Below are positions 1 to 8,943 of a stretch of 64,000 nt of DNA, piece by piece. A program made the translations under genes and the position numbers. A model generated the notes under the pieces. It was not told where the DNA came from. It did not search any database and saw only the letters and a list, made by a program, of their open reading frames with translations. Positions within the stretch are counted from its first letter, which is position 1. Each line of letters starts with the position of its first letter. This DNA comes from Pseudomonas sp. Irchel 3E13 (GTDB taxonomy: Bacteria > Pseudomonadota > Gammaproteobacteria > Pseudomonadales > Pseudomonadaceae): the NCBI RefSeq assembly GCF_900187455.1, contig NZ_FYDX01000013.1, positions 159,261 through 223,260 on the forward strand, written 5' to 3'.

Positions 1-91
1 CGCATCGCACTGTGTAGTGCTGGATTGCCGAGGAACGGCGGGCCTGTCGCATCATCATAGCCCAACAGGCTCGGCGGCATCCAGAATGAAG

Positions 92-115
92 AACGCGCAG
101 CCTGGGCTGCGCGTT
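92..115 (-). terminator. stem-loop after the trb operon, possible terminator
   Basis: A perfect inverted repeat with 11-base arms (AACGCGCAGCC and its complement) lies 33 bases beyond the stop of the DUF2274 gene, the last gene of the mating operon. There is no T-run after it on the minus strand, so it is either a weak terminator or an mRNA 3' stabilising hairpin. Confidence 0.4.
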
Positions 116-147
116 CGATGGATGCCGTTGAATAGCATGCGGTGCAA

Positions 148-393
148 TCATGGCGGCTTCGGTGGTGTGCTGCGGGTCGCCGTGCCCTTCCTGAATCCTC
201 GATCCCCCGCCATGAACGCTTCCAGCATATGCGGGATCAGCGTCGCCGCATCAACGGCCTCGCCATACGCCTGCGCGTGTAGCGCGGCGTAGCGGTCGAG
301 GTCGACTTTCAAGCTGGTCGGGCAAACGAAAGTCAGCTTGGTGCTCTCGGTCTTCGGCAGCGGGCCGAGCCGCAGCTTCTTGGTCGTGCTCAT
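148..393 (-). CDS. DUF2274 family protein, last gene of the trb operon
   Basis: An 81-residue soluble protein of the DUF2274 family, which is regularly found directly after trbI in Tn4371-like ICEs. No catalytic motif is visible; the middle part (around residues 20-60) looks like a small helical domain similar to RHH-type proteins. Its start overlaps the stop of trbI by four bases (ATGA), so it is translationally coupled to the mating genes. Its role in conjugation is unknown. Confidence 0.8.
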   Translation of the reverse strand: MSTTKKLRLGPLPKTESTKLTFVCPTSLKVDLDRYAALHAQAYGEAVDAATLIPHMLEAFMAGDRGFRKGTATRSTPPKPP

Positions 394-1670
394 CGTGAAG
401 TCCCCCGGTTGAAGAACAGCGGCTGGTACGGCCGCAGCACCAGATCCCGGTTGACGATGATGCGAACCGGCAGGCCCGGCCGTTGCGTTAAGGTCGGCTG
501 GATGTTGAGGTTGCGCCGGGTCATCTCCTGGCCGACCTGATTGATGCTGTCCTGCGCGCTGTCGCGCCCAGCGATGATGACGCGATCACCATCCTGCCGG
601 TTCTCCGGCGCGGCCAGCTCGGCACCGACGCCCAGCAGCGTGGTGAGTGCCGCACCGGCAAAGATGCGGCCCCAGTGGTAGTCCACATCGTCCTCCAGCC
701 CGGCATAGCCGGCTGGGTCGGTGCCGGCCAGGTTGTCGAGCGTGAGCGAAGACGTGTCCGGCAGGATGATCCGGTTCCAGACGACTTGAACGCGGCTCTG
801 CCCGTAGCTGACCTGGCTGTTGTATTTGCCCAGGATGCGCGAACCCTGCGGAATCAGCAGGAAGCGCCCGGTGGCTGTGTCATAGACCGGCTCCGTCACC
901 GTGGCGATCACGTCGCCGGGCAAGTCCGACTTGATGCCCGTCACCAAGGCACCTGCGACCACTGTTCCGGCCATAACCTGATACGGCGAAATTGGCAGAG
1001 TCAGATTGCCGGAATTACGGGTTTCAGTGGGGCCAGCTTTCATGAAAGCCTCTTTCTGGTCTTGCCGGTTTTGCACCGCTGTCGGGTCAGCAGGTTGGGC
1101 CGCCGTGGAGGCCGGCCCGGCCGCCAGCGGGTCAAACGCCGCATTGGCGGCGAAGCCCGGCGCAGCGGCCACCTGTGTCTGCGCTACCGGCGCCGCATTC
1201 TGCCCACCCGAGCGGAAGAACACGGACGAGGCCGCGGCCGCCTCGGCTTCTTTTCGCAGGGCATCGTTCGGGTCGTGACCGGGGGCCGCGTAGGCAGCCG
1301 TCGCCGGTTGCTGCGACTTCACGATAGCCGGGCCAAGATCGCCCGGCAGCGGTGGCCCTAGTTCGGGAACGGCAGGCAGCAACGCCGGCGGCAGCTTGGA
1401 ATAGTCCGTCGGCAGCGCATCCAGTCCTTCCGACTTTGACACGCGATCGACGTTGTAAAGCTCGGTCTGCTCGCCTGTGCTGCGTCGATGAGGTTGCAGC
1501 GACCACATCAGCGCGCCGAGCACGGCGACCGCTAGGACGCCGGCAAGGATGGCCAGCGAGCGCCGGTTCAGGCGTGTGACTGGACGCGGCTGGGCGCGCA
1601 GCGCCACTGCCTCCGGCGCCACCTTGTCCGCCTGCGGCGCGGCAAGGTCGGGAGTGTCATCCTGGCTCAT
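390..1670 (-). CDS. trbI: TrbI, VirB10-like core component of the conjugative type IV secretion system
   Basis: A 426-residue VirB10/TrbI protein, which spans the inner membrane and reaches the outer-membrane pore, linking ATPase energy to pore opening. A short cytoplasmic N-terminus is followed by one membrane segment near residues 38-58, then a Pro/Ala-rich periplasmic linker, then the conserved beta-barrel domain from about residue 225 to the end. Length is normal for ICE TrbI proteins. Separated from trbG by two bases, and overlapping the next gene by four. Confidence 0.95.
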   Translation of the reverse strand: MSQDDTPDLAAPQADKVAPEAVALRAQPRPVTRLNRRSLAILAGVLAVAVLGALMWSLQPHRRSTGEQTELYNVDRVSKSEGLDALPTDYSKLPPALLPAVPELGPPLPGDLGPAIVKSQQPATAAYAAPGHDPNDALRKEAEAAAASSVFFRSGGQNAAPVAQTQVAAAPGFAANAAFDPLAAGPASTAAQPADPTAVQNRQDQKEAFMKAGPTETRNSGNLTLPISPYQVMAGTVVAGALVTGIKSDLPGDVIATVTEPVYDTATGRFLLIPQGSRILGKYNSQVSYGQSRVQVVWNRIILPDTSSLTLDNLAGTDPAGYAGLEDDVDYHWGRIFAGAALTTLLGVGAELAAPENRQDGDRVIIAGRDSAQDSINQVGQEMTRRNLNIQPTLTQRPGLPVRIIVNRDLVLRPYQPLFFNRGTSR

Positions 1671-1672
1671 GG

Positions 1673-2665
1673 TCAGTTCCTCCGTGCAACACCATCGGTG
1701 CGCTCGATCCGCACCACGTCGCCGCCATCGCCGCCCAGCCGCAGTTCGGCCGCGCCGAACAGGCGATCCACGACGTAGTACGGCGAGCGAAAACGGTAGT
1801 TCACCAGTTGCCCGTCGCCCTGCGCGCCGATGACAAACAGCGGCGGCAGCTCGCCCTGGGCGATGCCCGGCGGGAACTGGATATAGACCTTCTCTCCATC
1901 ATCGAAGGCGCGCAGAGGCTTCCACGGCGGGTTGCTGCCCGATACCGCGTAGCGGAAGCGGATCTTGTCCAGCGACAGGCCCGTATCGACAGGCGTTGTT
2001 GCCTGCGCTGCCTGCGCCTGGCGCTGCAACGCGAGCATTCGGTCTTTCGGATAGTCCCAGGACACCGACGCCATCCATGCCCTCTCGGTCGAGGTCAGCT
2101 CCAGCAGGTAGGTGCGCCGACTGGTGGTGATGACGAGATTGGTTTTCAGACCGGAGCGGATAGGCTTGACCAGCACATTGACGCGCAGATCGGCCCCGCC
2201 GCCGCTGGACGTGTCGCCCACGATCCAGCGCACGGTATCGCCGGCGGCGACCGTTACCAGTTCCTCGCCCGGTTGAAGCGAAACCACCGTCACGCGCCCC
2301 GGCGACGCATAGACCTGATAAAGCGCGCCATCGGTGAACGGCCACACCTGAATCGCGTTGACGTAGCCCTCACGGGTAGGCGCGATACGCGCTTCTGCAT
2401 TGGCACGGGAAACGCGCACCTTTTCGTCGGCCGGCTCCGGCGCAACGGGGGCCTCATCGAGTTCCGGCAGGGGCTTCAACTGCGCCGGCAGCGCCAGCGG
2501 TTCAGGGACGGCGACGACTTCGACGGGCTTGGGCGGTTCGGGCAACGGCTGGGCCAGCACCGTCTCGTCGAGCGAGATGGATGGCGGCGGCTTCCCCTGC
2601 GAGGCGCAGCCCGCGAGGGCCAGCAGCGTCAAAGGAACAACGTAAAGGCGGAAACGAAGTTTCAT
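1673..2665 (-). CDS. trbG: TrbG, VirB9-like outer-membrane pore component (lipoprotein)
   Basis: A 330-residue VirB9/TrbG protein. I chose the start at 2665 because it gives a lipoprotein signal (MKLRFRLYVVPLTLLALAGC, lipobox cysteine at residue 20) and a four-base overlap with trbF. An upstream in-frame start at 2704 would place extra residues ahead of the signal. A Pro/Glu-rich linker follows to about residue 90, then VirB9 N- and C-terminal domains. It forms the outer-membrane core complex with TrbI. Confidence 0.93.
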   Translation of the reverse strand: MKLRFRLYVVPLTLLALAGCASQGKPPPSISLDETVLAQPLPEPPKPVEVVAVPEPLALPAQLKPLPELDEAPVAPEPADEKVRVSRANAEARIAPTREGYVNAIQVWPFTDGALYQVYASPGRVTVVSLQPGEELVTVAAGDTVRWIVGDTSSGGGADLRVNVLVKPIRSGLKTNLVITTSRRTYLLELTSTERAWMASVSWDYPKDRMLALQRQAQAAQATTPVDTGLSLDKIRFRYAVSGSNPPWKPLRAFDDGEKVYIQFPPGIAQGELPPLFVIGAQGDGQLVNYRFRSPYYVVDRLFGAAELRLGGDGGDVVRIERTDGVARRN

Positions 2666-3366
2666 GGTTTGGCTCCTTCGGAAGAATCCAGTTCGCGGCT
2701 CCATGACAGGCCGTTGACGTAGATACCCAATGGGTTCTTGAGCAGGCGCTGTTCAGTACGCGGGGTTTGCAGGACGGTCGAAAGCACGGCGTTCCAGCGT
2801 TCGGTGCCGGCGGGCGCACCGTTGACATAGCGCTGCTCTGTCCAGCGCACGTTGAAAGACGTGTCGCTCGCGCGAACCACGCTGGTGATTTGCACCGTTA
2901 CCGATTCCTTGCCGATGCGGGCGAATGGGTCATTGGTGCGGGCGTAGTCGTTGAGCACCGCCGCGCCCTTGTCGGTGGTGTAGTCGTAGGCATCGAGCCA
3001 GTTCTGCCGCACCACGATGGGGTCGATGGACAGCGAGCGAACCAGCGTCACGAAGCGCGCCAGGTGGTGCGCGATCTGCGCGTCGCCGGGCCGGTACGGC
3101 GTGGCGGCCTCTCCCACGGCGCGCACCTGCCCGGCTTGATCGACCTCGATGACATAGGGCGTCACGATGGACTGCGCCGAGCGCCACACCAGGCCGCCGG
3201 CCATCAACAGCGCGAGCACTAGGCAGCCGAAGGCCATCAGGCGCCAATTCTTCGCCTGCACGCGGGCGGAGCCGATACGGTCGTCCCACACCTGGGCGGC
3301 GGCTTGATACGGGGTGGCAGGCTGCGGCGTATCGGCGTAGCGCACCTGCGGTCGTTTGAATCGCAT
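2662..3366 (-). CDS. trbF: TrbF, VirB8-like inner-membrane assembly factor
   Basis: A 234-residue bitopic protein with one membrane segment at about residues 43-62 and a periplasmic VirB8/TrbF domain after it. VirB8 proteins nucleate assembly of the secretion channel and contact VirB10 and VirB9. The gene lies 18 bases after trbL and overlaps trbG by four bases. Confidence 0.93.
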   Translation of the reverse strand: MRFKRPQVRYADTPQPATPYQAAAQVWDDRIGSARVQAKNWRLMAFGCLVLALLMAGGLVWRSAQSIVTPYVIEVDQAGQVRAVGEAATPYRPGDAQIAHHLARFVTLVRSLSIDPIVVRQNWLDAYDYTTDKGAAVLNDYARTNDPFARIGKESVTVQITSVVRASDTSFNVRWTEQRYVNGAPAGTERWNAVLSTVLQTPRTEQRLLKNPLGIYVNGLSWSRELDSSEGAKP

Positions 3367-3384
3367 GGGTGTTCTCCTTGAAGG

Positions 3385-4752
3385 TTAGGTATCGGAATCC
3401 CGCAGGCTCGGGCCTTGCCCGGAGCCGCCGCCGTCGCCGCCGCGCAGCGTGTGGGCGGCAGTGGTCGCGGCATGGGTAGCCTGCTGGCGGCGGTGCATCC
3501 GCTTGGCCCAGGCCGGTTGCTCTTGCTTCTGCGAGCCTGCGGTGCCGTCTGCGGTCTGGCCGGGGCCAGCACCGTCGCTGCCGGCTTCTGTGCCGTTCCA
3601 GCCAGCGCGGAAGGAGTCGGCCACCTTCTGCCCAACAGCGGAAGCACCAGAGGTGACGCTGCGGCCTGCGGCTTGTGCGCCAGTCTTGGCGACATTGCCG
3701 AGGCCAGCCGCCGCGCCCTTGGCACCGCCGCCGGCCGCAGCGGAACCGGCCTGGAACGCCGATCGGGCACTGCCGGCCGCCGAAGTCGCGGCACGCGCAC
3801 CGGCACCGGCCAGCTTTGCGGCCGCCGGGGCCATTCGTGCCCCGGCCATGACGGCGCCGCCCACGCCCGTTACGGCGGCGCCGATGGCAACGCCGGTGCC
3901 GACAGCCCCGACCGCAGCACCAGCCATCGCGCCCGCACCAAGCTGTGGCGCACCGGACACCAGGCCGGTGGCGATACCGGGGCCGAAAATGCCCAGCGCC
4001 AGCAGCGCGAGCGAGGCCAGCATCACGACCAGCGCGTGGTCGATGGATGGTTCGTCGGGATGCACCTGGAACTCGGCGAACAGGCCTGAACCGATGCCGA
4101 CGATGACGGCCAGCACCAAGACCTTGATGCCTGACGACACCACGTTGCCTAGCACCTTTTCCGCGAGGAACGAGGTCTTGTTCCAGAGTGCAAACGGGAT
4201 CAAGACGAAGCCGGCGAGCGTAGTCAGTTTGAACTCGATCAGCGTGATGAAAAGCTGTACGGCCAGCACGAAGAAGCAGAGGATCACCACCAGCCAGGCG
4301 ATGAACAGAACCACGATAGGGTCGATGTTCACGAACACCTCGGGGAACCCAGCCATGTCCCCGATCTGTTCCAGAATCGGCGCGGCTGCGTCGATGCCGG
4401 TCTTCGCCAGCCGGCCCGGCTGAAGGAAGTTCTCCATCGTGATGGCCGAGCCGGTAGCGGTAATTCCCAAGCCGGCGAACGAGCGGAACACGATGCTCGC
4501 CAGCCAGTTGAAGTTGCCGATGATGTAGGCGAACGCGCCGACACAGAGCACCTTGCGCAGCAGCTTGGCGATCACGTCGTCGCCCTGGCCGGTGGCGTGG
4601 CTCATGGCCCAATACAGGCCAGCGATCGTCATGTCGATGACGATGAGCGTGGCGGTGAGAAATGCCACTTCGCCCTGCAATAAGCCGAAGCCCGAGTCGA
4701 TGTAGCGCGAGAACGTATCGAGGAAACGGTCGATGATGGTCACGTCGTTCAT
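3385..4752 (-). CDS. trbL: TrbL, VirB6-like polytopic membrane protein
   Basis: A 455-residue TrbL/VirB6 protein with five or six membrane segments in residues 20-260. After that comes a long Ala/Gly-rich tail ending in a charged, low-complexity stretch (about residues 265-455), typical of TrbL in Tn4371-like elements. VirB6 proteins form part of the inner-membrane channel that the DNA passes through. The start overlaps the stop of the EexN-like gene by four bases. Confidence 0.93.
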   Translation of the reverse strand: MNDVTIIDRFLDTFSRYIDSGFGLLQGEVAFLTATLIVIDMTIAGLYWAMSHATGQGDDVIAKLLRKVLCVGAFAYIIGNFNWLASIVFRSFAGLGITATGSAITMENFLQPGRLAKTGIDAAAPILEQIGDMAGFPEVFVNIDPIVVLFIAWLVVILCFFVLAVQLFITLIEFKLTTLAGFVLIPFALWNKTSFLAEKVLGNVVSSGIKVLVLAVIVGIGSGLFAEFQVHPDEPSIDHALVVMLASLALLALGIFGPGIATGLVSGAPQLGAGAMAGAAVGAVGTGVAIGAAVTGVGGAVMAGARMAPAAAKLAGAGARAATSAAGSARSAFQAGSAAAGGGAKGAAAGLGNVAKTGAQAAGRSVTSGASAVGQKVADSFRAGWNGTEAGSDGAGPGQTADGTAGSQKQEQPAWAKRMHRRQQATHAATTAAHTLRGGDGGGSGQGPSLRDSDT

Positions 4753-5075
4753 GGCGAATCCTCGGGCGGAGTGAGCGGAACGGCGCCCTCTGGCAATTCA
4801 TCTGCGGGCGTATCGAAGCTCGGCGGAATCGGCGGGAGTTCAGCCAGCGAGTTGTATTCATCCGGCCCGGTATGGCCGGCGAAGAAGCGCCGCCGGAAGG
4901 CTTCAGCGGCGGCGCGGCAGGCATCCTCGCCCACGGCCTGCCGGTCGGCCGCGCATTGCCCGCGCAACGCCTTGAGCCGCACCGGATCTGCGGCCAGGGC
5001 GTCGGCCAGGTTCTCGGCCGGCTGCTGGCCGCACGCGGTCAGCAGCACGGCCATCAGGACGGAAGCGCATCGCAT
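4749..5075 (-). CDS. EexN-family entry-exclusion lipoprotein in the trbK position
   Basis: A 108-residue lipoprotein (signal ending LLTACG, lipobox cysteine at about residue 15). A conserved core with the pattern L-x-x-DP-x-RLK-x-LR-x-QC and two cysteines is shared with EexN/TrbK entry-exclusion proteins. These sit in the cell envelope and block redundant conjugation from cells carrying the same element. It lies between trbJ and trbL, the usual trbK place. The acidic, proline-rich tail after residue 75 is less conserved. A second, diverged member of the family is at 15,386-15,649. Confidence 0.8.
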   Translation of the reverse strand: MRCASVLMAVLLTACGQQPAENLADALAADPVRLKALRGQCAADRQAVGEDACRAAAEAFRRRFFAGHTGPDEYNSLAELPPIPPSFDTPADELPEGAVPLTPPEDSP

Positions 5076-5087
5076 GGCCGCCTCCGG

Positions 5088-5831
5088 TCAGTTGTTATAG
5101 AAGTTGACGGACTGCGGCGTGTACGGCGTGCCGGTGCCCAGAAAGCGCCGCCGCACTTCGCGGGCGCGCTCCATAGCCGCCGCTTGCCGCGCCAGTTCCA
5201 GTGAAGCGGCCCGGTCTTGCGTGATCTGGAGCTGCTGCGCCTGGATCGACTGCTTGGCCTGCAAAGCCAGGAGCTGGTTCGTCGCCTGCATCGCTTGCAG
5301 CGCGCCGGTGGCCGACTGGCTCTGGCTCACGAGATCGGCCAGCGCGCTTTCGTCTTGGGCGAGGTTCTGCGACACCTGCGCCTGCATCCGCATCGCGGTG
5401 TGCAAGCCGTTCAAGGTGTTCTGCCAGCGTTCGCGGGCGTCCTGTGCCATGCGGTCGCCGCTGATGGTGGCGGCGTACTGTTCCGGGTACAGGCGGGCGA
5501 ACGTGGCATCCATGCTCTGCACGTCGTAGGCCAAGCCGCGCGCCTCGGCGATCAGGCGCTCGGTGGTGGCGAGCGTCGAGCGCAGGCGGTTGACGATGTT
5601 GAAGTCGAGATTTGCCAGGTTCCTGGCCTGGTTCATCAACATCTGCGCCTCGTTCTGAAGCTGGTTGATCTGGTTGTTGATCTGTTCCAGCGTGCGCACG
5701 GCGGTCAGCGTGTTCTGCACGAAGTTGGACGGGTCGAACACCGTCAGCGCGGATGCGGGCTGCACGGCCAGCAGCGATACCGACAGCACGGCAGCGAGTG
5801 AGACAGAGAGCAAACGGGGCTTGGTCTTCAT
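5088..5831 (-). CDS. trbJ: TrbJ, VirB5-like minor pilus protein
   Basis: A 247-residue secreted protein: signal peptide of about 27 residues ending PASA, then a long helical coiled-coil region rich in Gln and Asn (two NQ-rich heptad runs around residues 50-75). TrbJ/VirB5 proteins sit at the pilus tip. I chose the start at 5831, which provides the signal peptide and a four-base overlap with trbE; an upstream start at 5930 would run into trbE. Confidence 0.92.
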   Translation of the reverse strand: MKTKPRLLSVSLAAVLSVSLLAVQPASALTVFDPSNFVQNTLTAVRTLEQINNQINQLQNEAQMLMNQARNLANLDFNIVNRLRSTLATTERLIAEARGLAYDVQSMDATFARLYPEQYAATISGDRMAQDARERWQNTLNGLHTAMRMQAQVSQNLAQDESALADLVSQSQSATGALQAMQATNQLLALQAKQSIQAQQLQITQDRAASLELARQAAAMERAREVRRRFLGTGTPYTPQSVNFYNN

Positions 5832-8278
5832 GGTGAAACCTCCAGCGGTTGAGAAGCGAGAAAGGAAGCTGCCGCCGGAGCGGACGGCAGCAGGTCGGCG
5901 GCCCAGCCGAGGCCGCGATGGCGCAGCCACGCGCCGGCGAAGCCGGGAGCGCCGGCCTGCGTCAGCACGCGGTCAATATCGCGTTGGTCTTGAGGGGTGG
6001 ATGCGCCCGCGAATGCGAGCGCGACAGGCCCCAGGTCGAGGTCGAACAGGCGATTGCCGAGGCGCGACTGGTAGTAGTAATCGCGCTTGGGCTGTGCGGT
6101 CGCCACGATCTCAATCTGGCGGCTGTTCAAGCCGAAGCCTTCGTAGATCGTGCGAATCTGCGGCTCGGAGGCCTGCGGGTTAGGTAAGAAGATCCTGCTC
6201 GCGCAGCTTTCGATGATGGCTGGCGCGATGGTCGAGTCCTTGATGTCGGCCAGCGACTGCGTGGCAAAGATGACGCTGACGTTCTTTTTTCTGAGCGTCT
6301 TGAGCCATTGCCGGATGCGGGCCGCGAAGGACGGCTCATCGAGGAACAGCCACGCTTCATCGAGGATCAGCAGCGTGGGCGCGCCGTCAAAACGTTCGTC
6401 GAAGCGGGCGAACAGGTAGCGCAGCACTGCTTGCACGGCGGCGGGGCTGTGCATCAGTTCTTCCATCTCAAAGCCCTGCACGTCGGCCATGCCCAGCCGG
6501 TCGTGGTCAGCGTCCAGCAGCTTGCCGTGGGCGCCGCCCAACACATAGGGCGCGAGCGCTTGGCGCAGCGCGTTGGACTGCAATAACACCGACAAGCCGG
6601 TCATGGTGCGCTGCTCCACTGGCGCACCGGCAAGGCTTCGCAGCGCCGACCAAATGGCAGCCTTCTCGTCCGGGCCGACCGTCACGCCTTCGTGCAGCAG
6701 CCGGCCCTCCACCCATTCGGCGGCCCAGGTGCGGTAGCCCTCGTGGGCTATTCGCGCGAGTGGCTGGAAGGCGATGCCGCCATCGGCACCGAGGTCGTAG
6801 TGCTCACCGCCAAGGCCGAGGATGGTGGCGCGCATCGAGCGCCCCATGTCGAAGGCGAAGATCCGCGAGCCGAAGTAGCGCCGGAACTGCATGGCCAATA
6901 TGGCGAGCAGCACCGACTTGCCCATGCCGGTCGGCCCGGCGACAAGGGTGTGCCCCACGTCGCCGATGTGCGTCACCAGCCGGAACGGCGTCGCGCCATC
7001 GGTGCGGGTGACGATCAGCGGCGGGCCATCGAGGTGTTCGTTCTTCTCCGGCCCAGCCCATACCGCTGACATCGGCATCATGTGCGCCAGGTTCAGCGTC
7101 GAAACGATGGGCTGACGCACGTTCGCGTATGCGTTGCCGGGGACGGACGACAGCCAGGCATCGACTGCGTTGAGGGTTTCGGGGATGGTCACGAAACCCC
7201 GGCCCTGGATGACGCGCTCCACCATGCGCAGCTTCTCGTCGGCCACGGCCGGGTCGGCGTCGAGCACCGTCACCGTGGCGGTGAGGTAGCCGAAGGCGAC
7301 TTGATCGCTGCCCAGCTCCTGCAAGGCGGCATCGGCGTCGGCGGCCTTGTTGCTGGCATCGGTATCGACCAGCGGGCTTTCCTGCTGAAAGATCGTTTCG
7401 CGCAGCAGCGCGATGACGTTCTTGCGCTTGGCGAACCATTGGCGCCGCAAGCGCCCCAATTCCCGTTCCGCCTCGGCTTTGTCCAGGCACAGGAAGCGCG
7501 TACTCCAGCGATACGCAAAGCCCAGGCGGTTGAGGTCGTCCAAGATCCCCGGCCAGGTCGAGGTCGGGAAGCCTCGTACCGACACCACGCGCAGGTGCTG
7601 ATCGCCCAGCATGGGCGCCAGGCCGCCGACCAGCGCGGCATCGGCCAGCAGTGCGTCGATATGGAACGGCACGTCGGGCACGCCGACGCGATAGCGCCGC
7701 GTGGAGACTGTGGCATGCAGGTAGGTCAGCGTCTGGCTATCGTCCAGCCAGGCAATCTCCGGCATCACACCATCGAGCAGGTCGAACACGCGATCGGTCT
7801 CTGCCACGAAGGAATCAAGCCGACCACGCCAGTCCACACCCTCAGTGGGCCGGTTCTCGTACAGCATCCCAGCCGCACGGGCGCGAGACTCTTGCGGCGG
7901 TAGGTGTTGCAACGTGAAGTGATAGACGCTCTCGAAATGGCCATCCGACTCCTCGAACGCCGCGCGTCGCTCCTCATCCACCAGCCAGGACAGTGGTTCG
8001 GGAAAGGAGGATTGCGGATAGCTCGATGCCCGCATCCGCTCGGCCTCGATATAGAAGGCCCAGCCAGACCCGGTACGGCGAAGCGCGTTGTTCTGCCGCG
8101 CCGACGTGGCAATCAGCTCGCCCTGTGTCGCACTGTCCAAGTCGGGGCCGCGAAACTGGAACGTGCGTTGAAACGAACCATCTTTGTTCAGCACAACGCC
8201 CGGCGCGACCAGCCCGGCCCAGGGCAGCCAGTCGGCAAGCAAGGCCGGGCGCTGACGATATTCGGCAAGGTTCAGCAT
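5828..8278 (-). CDS. trbE: TrbE, VirB4-like conjugation ATPase
   Basis: An 816-residue VirB4/TrbE ATPase, the largest and most conserved motor of the mating channel. The N-terminal CagE/TrbE_VirB domain is followed by a P-loop at residues 448-455 (GPTGMGKS) and a Walker B strand around residue 640 (LILDEAWLFLD). The next part includes ATQSLADI, typical of VirB4. Length is normal. It overlaps trbJ by four bases and lies 12 bases after trbD. Confidence 0.96.
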   Translation of the reverse strand: MLNLAEYRQRPALLADWLPWAGLVAPGVVLNKDGSFQRTFQFRGPDLDSATQGELIATSARQNNALRRTGSGWAFYIEAERMRASSYPQSSFPEPLSWLVDEERRAAFEESDGHFESVYHFTLQHLPPQESRARAAGMLYENRPTEGVDWRGRLDSFVAETDRVFDLLDGVMPEIAWLDDSQTLTYLHATVSTRRYRVGVPDVPFHIDALLADAALVGGLAPMLGDQHLRVVSVRGFPTSTWPGILDDLNRLGFAYRWSTRFLCLDKAEAERELGRLRRQWFAKRKNVIALLRETIFQQESPLVDTDASNKAADADAALQELGSDQVAFGYLTATVTVLDADPAVADEKLRMVERVIQGRGFVTIPETLNAVDAWLSSVPGNAYANVRQPIVSTLNLAHMMPMSAVWAGPEKNEHLDGPPLIVTRTDGATPFRLVTHIGDVGHTLVAGPTGMGKSVLLAILAMQFRRYFGSRIFAFDMGRSMRATILGLGGEHYDLGADGGIAFQPLARIAHEGYRTWAAEWVEGRLLHEGVTVGPDEKAAIWSALRSLAGAPVEQRTMTGLSVLLQSNALRQALAPYVLGGAHGKLLDADHDRLGMADVQGFEMEELMHSPAAVQAVLRYLFARFDERFDGAPTLLILDEAWLFLDEPSFAARIRQWLKTLRKKNVSVIFATQSLADIKDSTIAPAIIESCASRIFLPNPQASEPQIRTIYEGFGLNSRQIEIVATAQPKRDYYYQSRLGNRLFDLDLGPVALAFAGASTPQDQRDIDRVLTQAGAPGFAGAWLRHRGLGWAADLLPSAPAAASFLASQPLEVSP

Positions 8279-8290
8279 GGCGTCCTCCCC

Positions 8291-8560
8291 TCACACGTCC
8301 AGAAGCGGGCGGTGTTTGATATGCCGCGCGAAGACCTGCATGAACTGCGGATCGACGCGCGCACCCCATACGGCCAGCGAGTGGCCGACGATCCAGAGCA
8401 CCACGCCGGGAATCCACAGTTGCAGGCCCAGCCCGACGGCGGCGGCTAGCGTGCCGTTGGCAATCGCCACGGTGCGCGGCGCACCGCCCAGCAGGATCGG
8501 CTCGGTCAGCGAGCGATGCAGCGGCACTTCAAAGCCCGGAAGATCGGTGGCCTTACTCAT
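8291..8560 (-). CDS. trbD: TrbD, VirB3-like inner-membrane protein
   Basis: An 89-residue protein with a hydrophobic hairpin at about residues 30-65, matching VirB3/TrbD proteins, which associate with the VirB4 ATPase and pilus assembly. It overlaps trbC by four bases. Confidence 0.9.
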   Translation of the reverse strand: MSKATDLPGFEVPLHRSLTEPILLGGAPRTVAIANGTLAAAVGLGLQLWIPGVVLWIVGHSLAVWGARVDPQFMQVFARHIKHRPLLDV

Positions 8561-8943
8561 ACGACGGCCCCTCCGGAGAAGCTGAAGAACGACAGGAAGA
8601 ACGAGGACGCGGCGAACGCGATGGACAGGCCGAACACGATCTGGATCAGCTTGCGAAAGCCGCCGCTGGTATCACCGAACGCCAGCGCAAGCCCCGTCGA
8701 GATGATGATGATCACCGCCACGATCCGGGCGACTGGCCCTTGGATGGATTCGAGGATGGAGGTCAGCGGCCCTTCCCACGGCATCGAGGAACCGGCGGCC
8801 TGCGCCGTGCCCGCCAGCAACAGCATCAGCGCGGCCAGCAGCAGCCCTTGCCCTGCGGGACGGGCCAGGTGGCGCAGCCGCGCCATGCTGGACAGGCGAG
8901 AAATAGGATTTACGGAAAGACGGAAAGCATCAACGTGCGTCAT
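8557..8943 (-). CDS. trbC: TrbC, VirB2-like pilin precursor
   Basis: A 128-residue pilin precursor. A long cleavable signal (hydrophobic stretch around residues 30-48 ending in AQAA) is followed by two membrane helices. In the P-type systems it resembles, TrbC is trimmed and cyclised by the TraF peptidase; a traF gene is present at 30,386-30,973. The start at 8943 overlaps the trbB stop by four bases; an internal ATG giving MARLRH is also possible. Confidence 0.9.
   Translation of the reverse strand: MTHVDAFRLSVNPISRLSSMARLRHLARPAGQGLLLAALMLLLAGTAQAAGSSMPWEGPLTSILESIQGPVARIVAVIIIISTGLALAFGDTSGGFRKLIQIVFGLSIAFAASSFFLSFFSFSGGAVV

Noticed and set aside
2930..4924. 664-codon open frame antiparallel in frame to the trbL/trbF genes
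   Set aside because: It is on the same strand as trbL and trbF but in another frame; the Arg/Pro-rich composition is that of an out-of-frame GC-rich shadow, and both real genes have clear family motifs.
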